In this document: positions 12,852 to 24,157 of the stretch, one piece after another
Layout: every line of letters begins with the position of its first letter
Position numbering within the stretch: the first letter of the stretch is position 1
Origin: Pleurodeles waltl
Lineage: Eukaryota > Chordata > Amphibia > Caudata > Salamandridae
Direction of reading: 5' to 3'
Length of the DNA: 64,000 nt
Assembly (NCBI RefSeq): GCF_031143425.1
Contig: NC_090445.1
Coordinates: 819,180,817-819,244,816, forward strand
Position numbers and translations under genes: made by a program
The notes under the pieces: generated by a model
Told to the model about the DNA's origin: nothing
The model's database searches: none
Seen by the model: only the letters and a program-made list of their open reading frames with translations

Positions 12852-15800
12852 TTAGGTCTTAGAGCGGGGCCTTTGGGATCTTGCTTGGGATGGTGGGTTT
12901 GGGCTTGGCCTTAGGTTTAGGGTACGGTTGGCATTTAGGTGGAGGGGTTGACTTCTTGGCAGTGGGAGGGGCATGGGATCTTGTGGAGGGATAGGGGAGG
13001 TCTGGGAGGTGGAAGGGCTGGACTTGGGGAGGAACATAGACCATTTAGGGGTATCGCCGGGTGGGAGAGGAGTAGGGAAAAGGGCAAGCTCCAAAAGGAA
13101 AACTTTCTTTGACACACAGGGACGGTCATAACAAAAGGGGTTTGGGTGTGGAGGGAGAGGAAGTGGTTGTCTGAGGTGTTGGTGTGGATGTCTTGGGTGC
13201 ATGTTTGTACGAGGTAGGTTTGTGGGTGGTAGGTGTCTGTTGGGTGGGCGAGTTAGGGCATTTATGTGTCTTGGAAGAAGGGAATGGAGGTGCTGGGAGA
13301 TGCGTGGGGGCTGGGTGACTGTCTGTTGGGGTGGTGACCACAGGTGTGGTGGATGTGCTGCATGTAGAAGTGTCAGTGGTTGTGGTGTCTGTAGATGTGG
13401 TGACTGGGGTGGATAGCTGAGGGTCTGCTGTGGTGCTGTCTGTGGGTAGGATAGGTGTAGTGGCTGGATCCATGAATGTTGGTGTGGTGTCTGCAAGTGT
13501 GTCAGGTGTGCTGTCAATTATGCTGGGAGTTGTGGTGGTGTCAGGGCAGGTTGTGACTGTTGCTGTGTGTGCAGGTGTATGTTGCTTGTGTGCATGCCGG
13601 TGGTGTGTCTTGTGGTGCTTATGTTTGTCTGAGCAACCCTTGGATGTTGAGGTGGATGCATGCTTGTCTGGCTGTGTGCTTTGGGTGGGTCGGGAAGAGG
13701 GGTTTGGGATTGGGAAGAGGAAGGTGGAAGGGGTAGGTGAGACAAAGGATGATTGGTTGCCATCAGTGTGGAGGTCAGACCCTGAAAGGATCTATGTAGG
13801 CCAGGCAGTGCACTGGTGAATGCCCCCCAGGAATGTTTTACTCTGTTGGACGTGAGTTGCCAGTCCCTAGATGGCATTCACGATGGTCGACTGACCCACA
13901 GAGATTGACCTCAGGAGGTGAATAGCCTCCTCCCTGAGGACAGCAGGGTTGACAGAGGCAGGGCCAGAGGTGCCTGAGGCAAAGGATACTTCCACCCTTT
14001 TGGGTGAGCGGACACAGCCCACTGGGTGGGGTGCTACTGGGAGGGCGGTGGTAGTAAGGGGGGTTGCGGACTAGGATGGTGCTGGGGTGGTCCCCGCCAG
14101 GGATTGTCCACTCAAGGAAGATTCCAAAGATGAACTCCATCCTGTCTCCCCTGTGGCACTCCCCTTGCCCTCCAGGCTGTCTCCCTCGGTGTCAATGGTA
14201 TCCGCACTCCGGGTCCCGTGGCCAGCAGCTTCCCCACTCAGCTGTGCTCCATCTCCTTTGCCTCCTGACGCTGATGCAGAGAAACAGAGAGAGAGAGAGA
14301 GAGAGCGTCATCCCATTCTTAACATACACAAACATTACATCATACACAACAGTAACATCACATCTATGTTTTAGAAAGCCCCAGGCAGGAACCATTTACA
14401 GCCTACATCATGTCACAACTACATACTTCCATCAATCCTATATGACAACAGTCTCACCCAGAACATGAGCCAACCATCTGCCCACTACATCACCAGCCCA
14501 TTAATTCAGGTGGCACACAAGCTATTTATGCACAAGTTGAATTGGCAACATAATAGGTCTCTCCCTATACAGATCATGTGTATCACCAAATCAGCCTTAG
14601 CAAATGCTGTTAACTGACACCACAATATCATGTCTACCCCTAATCCACACTTGCCTAGTCCATCCCCAGTACTCAAGTTCAAAGAAAGTAAACTCATCTC
14701 ACTTCAATTACAACAGAGCATGTTGCTTTGCGATCACATACCTATCATGTGACACTGCCCATAACATTCACAATGTCACATACATCAGATGAAATCACTA
14801 CGTATGGGAGACCCAAATAGTGAGGCTCATAAAAGTACCTAGCATGTTCTTTAAACACCTATCATAAGTCTTTTAAAAATGTTTAGATAGAGTTTCCGGA
14901 GCCACACATCTTACTCATTGACACATAGACAGCAAAGTAATGTCCAGCAATAGGGGCCTACTTAGCACATAGGATAAACCCACAGACAACCACAGGGAGT
15001 ATACCAACACCTCCAGTACAATATACGCTAATCATGTGCATTAAAGCCACATACTGTTTCCTATTCATGCTGAGTAGAAACCGTTACATGACTACATCAA
15101 AAACCCTACATCACTCACATCTGTCCAGACATGTGTAACCTAACATCTTAGGACTGAAGTAACACTGACATAACCTACTTTCACCTACAGGACATAGAGT
15201 CCAGCAAATTGACTGACAACATATCCCATTCCACCAACATGTTTCTGTCAAATGGGAGATCTGCTACACTATTAAGTCTGGCTGAAATGAGGTGATCCAT
15301 TACAAAATCTTTCTTAACAGCCTCGGATTAGTAATGGTAAGTATGGCAAAGTAGAGGCCTCAACACAACAAAAGGCACAAAGTTCCAATTGACACATGAT
15401 GTAGGCACAAAACAGTGTATGTTGCACCTATATAGGTATGGTACTTCCCTATGCAGCATGAACATAATACATGGCCTAAGGGTTCAGCAGACTAGCCAAT
15501 TACCTTCTCAAATCCATATACATGGTACAAAAAGATTTAGAAGACATTTCAATGAAATGCCTTGTACTGTTGATGTATAATTACCACCATCCTTTTCACT
15601 ATGTAGCATGTCTACCTTGATCAAACATCACATTTGCCAATGTATAGATCAAACATAACAATCGGGACACCTCCTCACACCTCAGAGGAAGTGTAATAAG
15701 TATGCCATGTCAAATTCCTAATTGGGATGACAACCTCACATGAAGTTTCCATCTATTTCAGAGCACAGGATGATTTGGCCCTGTTACTCATCTGCCAGAC

Positions 15801-16805
15801 CCTATGTAGCACATAGAGCTAGATCCAGTGGAATAGGTCTGGTGAGAGAGCAAAGAGCAGGACAACTTACCAATTGGGTATATGGACAGTGGATCAGTAG
15901 GTGGATGACACAGCAGGTGACACATATGTATAGCAGTGTAGAGGTACACATATGACACTGTCACATGTGCATCACCACATGATGTCATACTATTTGGTGA
16001 ACATAGGTGAGTCATATGTCCCTATACACAATACAATGTCCACATCTGTGTGTCAATGGTGGCAACTGTAGTACTATGTCTTCACAGGAGACCCTTTACC
16101 ACTTACCACATTGTCACAGCTGAGAGACCTAGACATCATACACCTAACTAGCAGAGGCATATACATGTGTTTAGTCAGTAATTACCCACTTGTGGCTGCT
16201 GTGCTGCCCTCAAACACTCATCCACCTCAGGGTAGGACACCGCCAAAATGTGGGCCAATAGGGGGTCAAGGTCCGATTGGCAACCCTCCCTCGTTGGGAG
16301 GACATCCCCAGCTGGGCCTCTGCGGTCTTCTGGGTCCAGCGTCTCAGGTCCTCCCACCGCTTCCTACAGTGAGTGCTCCACCGGCTGTGAACCCCCAGGG
16401 TCCGCACTTGCTTGGCAGTGGCACGCCAGATTATCTTTTTTTGATGGGCGTTGACCTGCATGGATGACATAGACAAAAGCAAAAAATCATATCCACATGC
16501 ACCCTACCAATACAAGTGGACAGAAAACTTCAGTGACAGCAAGTCGGCAAACAATACCATCCTCTCAGTTCATACTCATGCACAGTTTAGCATCTGCATG
16601 CATCAACACCTTCACAACTTCACATTTCAGGTACACCATCATACACCCCACTTTTTGTACATTGGTATACCATTGGACTCACCTGCTTCTCTGGTGTACC
16701 ATATAGCTGTTCATACAGGTGTAGAACCCCCTCCATGAGCTTGTCCAGCTCTTTTGGAATGGAGGCTAGGGCCCCATCACTTGCAGGACGTGGCAGCAGT
16801 GTCAG
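12852..16805 (-). pseudogene. Harbinger A Myb/SANT-like gene 1 (decayed)
   Basis: Exon order on the minus strand is 16,805-16,683, then 16,455-16,186, then 14,270 down to about 12,852. Exon 1 encodes 'ELDKLMEGVLHLYEQLYG' and ends at a GTGAGT donor. Exon 2 follows 'catgcag' and encodes the Myb-like 'RKRWEDLRRWTQKTAE'. Exon 3 follows 'ctctgcatcag' and encodes a Ser/Gly-rich acidic stretch, a helical 'REEAIHLLRSISVGQSTI' segment and a Thr/Ser/Pro-rich tail. It aligns exon by exon with gene 1 of copy B. Damage here includes loss of the start ATG (CTG at 16,805), frameshifts in exon 2 and in-frame stops in exon 3. The second intron (14,271-16,185) is about 1.5 kb longer than in copy B. The product presumably bound transposon DNA and helped nuclear import of the transposase, as Myb-like partners do in Harbinger systems. 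Confidence 0.75.
14279..14308. repeat. (GA)n simple repeat
   Basis: An 'agagag' run directly upstream (minus-strand sense) of the exon-3 acceptor of Myb gene 1 in copy A. On the coding strand it forms a (CT)n polypyrimidine tract. Confidence 0.85.
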
Positions 16806-17446
16806 GAGTCAAGTGAAAAGTACTGCAGAAGATGGCAGGTACGTCTGCCACATATAGGACCGTCATTAAAGGCAAATTTCCGCAGCAGTAATGACCTCCT
16901 ACCTCCATGATGACATCCACCGGTGGAATTAGGTCACTTCCACATGTCCAGTACAATAGGTCAGGCGGCTGCCATTCTGAGCACCTTTCATGTATGGAAA
17001 AGTTTTTTAATCTGCGTTGTTAACAAATCCCTATATTGTGCTAATTATCAGTAAGTACTGCCTTCAGGTTTTTTAGTCTATTTGTGCATGTGAGTAGTTA
17101 AAGCAGTGTAACAGAGGGATTTGTGGTGATAGAAATGTACACCTATTCTCAACATCCTATGTGCATTGGTAATGTGAATAATATGCTACAAAATGTGTTT
17201 CACATGTAAAGTTGGTTGGACTAACAGATACTGACAGTCACAGATAAATATACATGTATTGTACATTAGATAATTGAGGGCATGTGCACCAAAAGAAGTG
17301 TCATATGATGTATAGCAATATGTGGTCCTTTAGATGTCAGATGATGTAACCAACTTAGACTGCAGATATGTGTGAATTGTATATGTACATGTTAATTATG
17401 TGTACATTGCTCATGTCACATACACATTTTATATGTTTCCACATAG

Positions 17447-18564
17447 TTGCCCTGGCATGAGGAGAGGAGGAAGACAACCTCCAGTATACTGCTCACTAGT
17501 AGACCTGCACACCATGGAGGAGAGACATATTATCCAGACATATTACCTCAATAGGCATACAATCATGGATAATTGTGATCAGTTGGTGCCTGATCTGATG
17601 CCTGCTATTCACAATCCCTATCGCATACTTCTCATCGTTTAATGTCAGTGCTACACTTCCTGGCCACTGGGTCATTTCAGAATTCAGGGGCCCAAACTGC
17701 AGGGATGTCTCAGCCCATGTTCAGTCTGGTTTTGAGGGGTGTAGTGTCTGCATTGTTGAAACCCCGGATAGCTACATCAGGTTTCCCCAGTGTGCAGATC
17801 TGGCCTATGTGAAGCAGAGTTTTATGCAATGGGACACATTCCACATGTGGTTGGAGCCATAGTTGGCACCCATGTAGCTTTGGTTCCCCCCAGTGTCAAT
17901 GAACAGGTATATAGGAACAGGAAAAACTACCACTCCATTAACATTCAAGTGGTGTATTTGGCAGACAATTACATTTCACAAGTCAGTGAAAAGTATCCAG
18001 GATCAGTCCATGATTCCTTCATCATGTGGAACAGCAATATCCCACTGCTGATGACACGACCCAACACAGCCTGGCTGGTTGGAAAGTCAGATTTGACGTG
18101 TGTTTGCAAAGTGTTTCTCCTCCTATCACAATAGTGCATGTCCTCAATATATGTGTGTGTTTTTCTACCTATTTGCTTAGAGGTGACTCTGGCTATCCAA
18201 ACCATCCTTAGTTGTTGACACAGAGAGGTACCAAACCATGCCAGGGGAAGTCTGCTACATAGAGGTCCATGGAAGGACAAGGCATGTCGTTGAGCAGACT
18301 TTTGGGCTTCTGAAGGAAAGAGTTTGCTGTCTGGATATATCGGGAGGATCCCTCCTCTACTCATCCAACAAGGCATGTCAAATAATTGTTGCTTGCTGCA
18401 TGCTCCACAATCTTGTCCTGAGATGTCAGATACCATTCCTACCAGATGAGGAGGAGGCAGCAGACCCTGTGGGTGGAAATGCAGAGTTGACAAGTGATGA
18501 TGAACCAGATGAAGATGAAGCAGGAGATTTCAGGGCAGATCTCATCAAACAGTACTTCAACTGA
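17447..18564 (+). pseudogene. Harbinger A transposase, main exon (catalytically dead)
   Basis: This is a HARBI1/DDE_4-type transposase homologous to 27,174-28,207. It begins after acceptor 'ccacatag' and reads 'GGRQPPVYCSLVDLHTMEE'. Frameshifts and stops lie around 17,640-17,790. The first catalytic motif reads 'GAIVGTHVAL': the Asp found in copy B (GAIDGTH) is Val here (GTT at 17,862-17,864). The second Asp motif 'PGSVHDSF' is present and the third region 'VEQTFGLLKERV' keeps the Glu. A 101-nt intron-like segment (18,082-18,182) interrupts 'WLVG/DSGYP'; its donor reads GAAAGT. The C-terminus is acidic and ends 'DLIKQYFN'. Codon-level similarity to copy B is high but clearly older. Confidence 0.85.
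18082..18182 (+). other. intron-like segment in Harbinger A transposase, absent in copy B
   Basis: Removing these 101 nt joins GTT-G to GT-GAC-TCT (V-G-D-S), exactly the junction that is contiguous in copy B. The right border is 'cttagag'. The left border reads GAAAGTCAG, which would be a normal GTAAGT donor with one substitution. Confidence 0.55.
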
Positions 18565-19595
18565 CTTAAGGTATGTGAGGTCTTCTCAATGCTATGATAT
18601 AAGTTTGTATCCTAGAGTTGATGGGTAGCATGTTACCTCCTTTGAACCATCAGCTATGAGGTTTTAGGTCACTCCAATGCCTATGAGTTAGCTGTGCATG
18701 CAGACTGTTAATTTGTATTGTGTACCGAACAGAGTGGTCTACAGTGTCATGTTTTGTCAATGGATATGTAAAGTCACTGTTGTGTACATGACTTGTCTGA
18801 ATTGAGGAATGTTTTCTGCTATGTCCTATCTCTTATCTCTGTCAATCACAGATTTGCTGAGTTCCAGTTTGGCTTCTCAGCCTTGGTAAGTCACAGACAG
18901 TGTCAGAAGCAGATGGGAATTGCAGGCATACAAGTGGAGATGGCTGTAACCAGATACGAATGTGACTAACATGACTTGTCTGTCAGGACTCTGGGGTGGA
19001 ATTGTGTTTTCCCATCAAAATAACCTGTAGGGTACTGGAGGTGGTAAGATGGTGTCATTTGTGTGTCGATATGTGTCTGACATGTGAAAATTGTAGAACC
19101 ATAGCCTCTACCATCACAATGGTTTCTGTGGTATGTAATCTACCTTGAACCTAGCTGTCAGAGTGTTTCTACTTTAAGACTAATGTGCATGTCTGTGGAC
19201 TGACATAGGTGAGTGGCAAGCCTACAGTTATGCGACCAGCGTACGTGAAAGATCCTTGGACTGGGGACATCATTACTGATATCTGTCTGTACCATGGGGT
19301 ATGAATATTTGGAAGCAAAGTTATGGTATGTGATAAGGCTTTCAGGGTGATACAAAGGACAAATCTGTATAACTCCTGGTTTGTAGAAAGACTGACATGT
19401 CCTCAACTCCTGTATCCTGTGGTTTAGCAGTATCTGACACCTTAGTAAACATATCAATGTTACTGTAAATTTTACTCAATGTGCTCTTTGCATATCTACC
19501 AATAAATGTATGTAGAAGTAGTATACAACTGTTTTTGAATCTGCCCATGTTACAATTCTAATATAATGAGGCTGCTGCTGATAGAGTCCACGTGT

Positions 19596-19800
19596 GATGA
19601 AATTAAAATGAAATGAAATGTAGATTCATATAGCGCCGCATATCACCTATGAGGGTCTCACGGCCCTGTCCATGGGCATAAGGAGATTAAGTAGTTTGCC
19701 CAGAATCATAGGTCGTTGTGCCCATGCCAAGGATTGAACACAGATCTCTGGCTCCTGAGGCAGTTTCTCTGACCACTGTGCTACATCCTCTCCCCACTGT
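19596..19800 (-). mobile_element. tRNA-derived SINE
   Basis: On the minus strand the element opens with an A-box-like TAGCACAGTGG (plus 19,773-19,783). A B-box-like GTTCAATCC (plus 19,731-19,739) follows about 34 nt downstream. Together these are the split internal RNA polymerase III promoter of a tRNA-related head. The body leads to a 3' tail containing 'GCGCTATATGAAT' and ends in a repeated 'ttcatttcatttt' tail. The tail resembles those that let SINEs borrow a partner LINE's reverse transcriptase. It is inserted in Harbinger copy A between the transposase and Myb gene 2. The subfamily is not assigned. Confidence 0.65.
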
Positions 19801-20266
19801 TCATAGTAAAGGTTGTATGATACAGAGGGACACATTGATACTAGAGTTGGCATGCATAACAGTTGTACATGGTTGATAAATGACACATACACAGGACCTG
19901 TGTTTAAGCGTAATTTATTGTGGACAGTAAAACAATATGTGTGACACACAAAATGAACAGTGAAGGGTTCAGCCATGGTGGCATAAATCATGAGTGTAGC
20001 TGCTGCACCATCCATTAGGATACACAAGTCCAGTGTCCTTGCACCATGGGAAAATGGAGATTGGTTATAGAACAGTCAACAGGGAGTATCTGTGGCACAC
20101 AAGAGGAACAAGTCAGGAGTGGAGGTTCACTTCCTGGCTGTGGGTTTGGTCTTGGCATCTGCTCCTCCTGGATGTCTGGGTGGACGTCCATGTTTGCAGG
20201 GGGGTCCTCTGTTACAGAGGGTGCGGTGTCTGTGGCATGTCCTTTCCTGGCAGGGCCTCAATTCCA

Positions 20267-20951
20267 CTAGCTAGATGTTGAAGGGCCTGAAGAGTCATTA
20301 CTAGTGGAAGTGGCCTGTTTTTGTGTTGCAGACCTACTCAGGGTAGTGTTGATGTCCTTCAGCACCCCAGCAATGGAAGCCAGGATGGCATTTTGTGCCT
20401 GCCACTGCTGCATGATTTCCTGGTGGTGTTCCTCTTCAGCTGTTGGATTTTCCCCATCATGGTGATTACTTGGCCCATCATGCCTTGGAAATTCTGGTAG
20501 GCTCTCAAGACTTGGGAGAAGGTTTCCTGGTCAGTATTGTCCCTTTCAGACCCCATTCCGTGGCCCACAGTATCCCTCCCACGCACCCTACCCCCTTGTG
20601 CCTGTGCCCCTGGCACATTGTGCCCACTCGCAGTTGTGGCACGACCATCATTGTCATGGGTGATAAGAGGAGACTCAAGTACTTGTACTGTGGGGCACAC
20701 AATGGATGAGACAGTCCTTCGGACACAGGTTTGGGGGCAAATGGTTTCCTGTGATGTAGATGCAACAGGGCTTTGAGTAGTGGATGTGGACATGGTGTGG
20801 CTGACAGTTGCTGACTGACCAGGTGTCCCTGATGGGCCAGCTTCCTCTTCATTGTCCACAAATCCCGGGGTGTTGTCCTCACTGGGGCCTTCATACAGAG
20901 GGGAAGGCACAGTCTCTGGTATCCTGTCCATGGTGACATTGGCAAGGTTAC
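20267..20951 (-). pseudogene. Harbinger A Myb/SANT-like gene 2, exon 2
   Basis: The acceptor 'ctcccacag' precedes 'GTAACCTTGCCAATG' on the minus strand. The translation is rich in Pro, Ser and Gly ('DNEEEAGPSGTPGQS') followed by a helical segment ('QVLRAYQNFQGMMGQVITMM'), colinear with exon 2 of copy B gene 2. A frameshift near 20,420 splits the C-terminal part. The second frame continues 'LASIAGVLKDINTTLSR' to a stop at 20,267-20,269. Exon 1 of this gene lies at 30,951-31,326, because copy B inserted into the intron between them. Confidence 0.7.
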
Positions 20952-22010
20952 CTGTGGGAGAAGTGGAACACAGAGTTCCTGTTACATTTACTGTATTATT
21001 GATCTTGTGTGAGATGCAAACAGTGCCTTAACATGATTCCCAGAATTGACAATGACAGCTGGTGCACAATCTTGCTTTGAGACTCTGTAATTTCAATACC
21101 ATACGCCATGCTTGAAACTGTTGAACTATGTTGGTAGTGATTGGACTGCTGATCCCATCCTATGTTGTCTGATTATTGACATGGGTGTTCATCTTGGTTA
21201 CTTACTGAAGTGTCTGACATGATACATGACACAAAAAAGACGTGTACAATGCACAAAAGTGTCAGAGTAGTGACACAGTATGGGAGTAGGCAATAAACAT
21301 TGACCTGTAACTGGATGTACTGCATGTGTATCCACTGTGGCATCTAGATTCCCACTTCAGGTGGGTATATTTCAGTCGTAGGAATCTTTATTCTGATGTC
21401 ATCGTGATTGGGCACTCAGCTATAGCTGCTTTTTTGCTAGTGATTATAGTGGGAGTGGGCCATTGCTTTGCTGACATTGGCATGAACTGTTTCACACTTG
21501 CACATTAAAGATGGGTTAGATTGGTTGTTAGTTTCACATGCATGACATCTCACATTTGGTGCACTGTTCAGATTTTCACAATGATGGAATTTGCATTCTG
21601 GGAATAGTACTGCTATGATTTGCCATTACCTCACGTGACATTCCCAAGGGCTGTGGAGCCAGGTGAGTTTAGTGGGCATATAGGGGGTCATTCTGACCCT
21701 GGCGGTCGGTGATAAAGCGGCGGCCAACCCGCCAACAGGCAGGCAGTCAAAAAAAAGGAATTCTGACCCTGGCGGGAACCGCTAACACAGGCCGCTACTT
21801 TAACACTCCGACCGCCACGGCGGGACAGACAAACAGCGCGGCGGTCACCGCCAACAGGCAGGCGGCAGACAATGTACCGCCCACCCTATCACAACTCACC
21901 AATCCGCCACCATTTCCGGGGCGGGAGCCCCACCGATAAAAGCACGGCGGAAACAGACTACGAACGGGAAAACGCTCACCTCTACACACTCCACGAGGAA
22001 GGAGGACAGC

Positions 22011-22093
22011 ATGGAACCCGAATTACACATCCTACCAGCTATTGTCTACCTGCTCATCTACCAGGAGTACGAACGCCGGCGCAGACGACAACA
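22011..22093 (+). CDS. Harbinger B transposase, putative first exon
   Basis: ATG at 22,011 opens 'MEPELHILPAIVYLLIYQEY', followed by 'ERRRRRQ'. The exon stops at a GTGAGT donor (22,094). It leaves phase 2. The main exon at 27,174 begins with the single base needed to complete the codon (CA + G = Gln), continuing 'HRPLGLARRRMNPP'. The same first nine residues and a consensus donor occur at the matching place in copy A, which supports a real exon. The implied intron is 5,080 nt and contains Myb gene 1 on the opposite strand. The hydrophobic-then-basic peptide has no assigned function; it could aid localisation. Confidence 0.6.
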
Positions 22094-22576
22094 GTGAGTA
22101 CTGCACCTACGACACAGGCGAGGGGGGAGGAGGAAAGCTTACGGGCACACACATGCGCCATACACCCACCCCCCCACCACAAATACCTACACCCCAATGC
22201 CGAGCAACAAGTCAGAGTGACACCACCCAAACCCCCCGGAATAATGCAAAGACATAATTAAAATGATCTATAAAATATATGTATAAATAGCTCCATTGAA
22301 GGTATGGGAAATATGCTATATAAAAGATACAAAAATAAGGAATGAACATAGTCAACAATATATACATAGGCAAAAAGTCCTGCACATTCTGTCAAAGTTC
22401 CATAGTCCGTGGGCCAATGTGCACAAACACATGGGCAAAGCCCACACAGGAGACCAGATACCATTGGAGAGAACACTGCAGGGGCATCAGATGATAGAAC
22501 TACAGGCACCTCAGGGGGAAGGGAAGGGGGGGCACCTCAGCCACATGAGTCCACGACGCCAGATCCACGAGGGACC

Positions 22577-22890
22577 TCCATGCCCACTGTCCCATCCTGG
22601 GGAGTGCAAAGCCACAGTCTCACAAGTCCCTACAGTGGGTGGCTTGCCCACTGTACCATCCTGGGGAGTGCAAAGCCACAGTCTCTCAAGTCTCTACAGT
22701 GGGTGGGTTGCCCACTGGACCATCCTGGGAAGTGCCAAGCCACAGTCTCACAAGTCCCTACAGCGGGTGGCTTGCCCACTGTACCACCCTGGGGAGTGCA
22801 AAGCCACAGTCTCTCAAGTCTCTACAGTGGGTGGCTTGCCCACTGGACCATCCTGGGAAGTGCCAAGCCACAGTCCATCAGATGGATTAC
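22577..22890. repeat. tandem repeat, 64-bp unit, 5 copies
   Basis: The landmark 'catcctgggg/a' recurs at exactly 64-bp spacing ('a' at 22,594; 22,658; 22,722; 22,786; 22,850). Units alternate between 'ctgtaccatcctggggagtg' and 'ctggaccatcctgggaagtg' versions, hinting at a 128-bp higher-order unit. The array lies in the left arm of Harbinger B. Confidence 0.9.
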
Positions 22891-22977
22891 CGACTCCACT
22901 GTTAATGGAGGAGGCATGGTGCCCAGAGTGCTTCCTGAAGCCCTGCTCGACATAGAACCGGCACTGTCAATGGGCCA

Positions 22978-23640
22978 GCGGTGCTTGAGATGAAGGGCCC
23001 AGCGGAGCGGTGCTTGACAGGAAGGGCCCAGCGGAGCGGTGCTTGAGACGGCGGGGACCAGCGGAGCGGTGCTTGACAGGGAGGGCCCAGCGGAGCGGTG
23101 CTTGACAGGAAGGGCCCAGTGGAGCGGTGCTTGAGACGGCGGGGCCCAGCGGAGCGGTGCTTGAGATGAAGGGCCCAGCGGAGCGGTGCTTGAGACGGCG
23201 GGGCCCAGCGGAGCGGTGCTTGACAGGAAGGGTCCAGCGGAGCGGTGCTTGACAGGAAGGGCCCAGCGGAGCGGTGCTTGAGACGGCGGGGCCCAGCGGA
23301 GCGGTGCTTGACAGGAAGAGGCCAGCGGAGCGGTGCTTGACAGGAAGGGCCCAGCGGAACGGTGCTTCACAGGAAGGGCCCAGCGGAGCGGTGCTTGAGA
23401 CGGCGGGACCCAGCGGAGCGGTGCTTGACAGGAAGGGCCCAGCGGAGCGGTGCTTGACAGGAAGGGCCCAGCGGAGCGGTGCTTGAGACGGTGGGGCCCA
23501 GCGGAGCGGTGCTTGACAGGAAGGGCCCAGCGGAGCGGTGCTTGACAGGAAGGGCCCAGCGGAGCGGTGCTTGAGACGGCGGGGCCCAGCGGAGCGGTGC
23601 TTGAGATGAAGGGCCCAGCGGAGCGGTGCTTGAGACTGCG
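22978..23640. repeat. tandem repeat, 29/30-bp unit, about 22 copies
   Basis: The core is 'cccagcggagcggtgcttg', followed by one of three variants: 'acaggaaggg' or 'agatgaaggg' (29-bp unit) and 'agacggcgggg' (30-bp unit). It adjoins a second array that also contains 'agcggtgcttg'. The minus strand opens a Ser/Pro/Ala/Leu frame of about 180 codons that is a by-product of the repeat. Confidence 0.9.
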
Positions 23641-24120
23641 GGCCCCTGTTCAGCGGTGCTTGTCCCGGCAGGGCCCTGTTCAGGGGTTCATGTCCCGGCG
23701 GGCCCCTGTTCAGCGGTTCTTGTCCCGGCGGGCCCCTGTTCAGCAGTGCTCCTCCCGGCGGGGCCCTGTTCAGCGGTTCTTGTCCCGGCGGGCCCCTGTT
23801 CAGCGGTTCTTGTCCCGGCGGGACCCTGTTCAGTGGTTCTTGTCCCGGCGGGCCCCTGTTCAGAGGTTCTTGTCCCGGCGGGGCCCTGTTCAGCGGTGCT
23901 CCTCCCGGCGGGGCCCTGTTCAGCGGTGCTCCTCCCGGCGGGGCCCTGTTCAGCGGTGCTCCTCCCGGCGGGGCCCTGTTCAGCGGTTCTCGTCCCGGCG
24001 GGCCCCTGTTCAGCGGTTCTCGTCCCGGCGGGCCCCTGTTCAGCGGTTCTCGTCCCGGCGGGCCCCTGTTCAGCGGTTCTTGTCCCGGCGGGGCCCTGTT
24101 CAGCGGTGCTTGTCCTGTGT
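23641..24120. repeat. tandem repeat, 30-bp unit, 16 copies
   Basis: Sixteen units of exactly 30 bp, consensus 'cctgttcagcggttcttgtc' plus 'ccggcgggcc', with no indels. Because 30 is a multiple of three, several plus frames stay open, for example repeats of 'PVQRFLSRRA' or 'GPCSAVLVPA'. I regard these as repeat artefacts, not genes. Confidence 0.95.
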
Positions 24121-24157
24121 GTCTAGGGAGCCAGACCTGGGCAAGACTTCCCGCTCA

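Noticed and set aside
22822..23370. 182-codon minus frame rich in Ser/Pro/Ala over the 29/30-bp array
   Set aside because: Repeat artefact; the unit length variation would break any real protein between copies.
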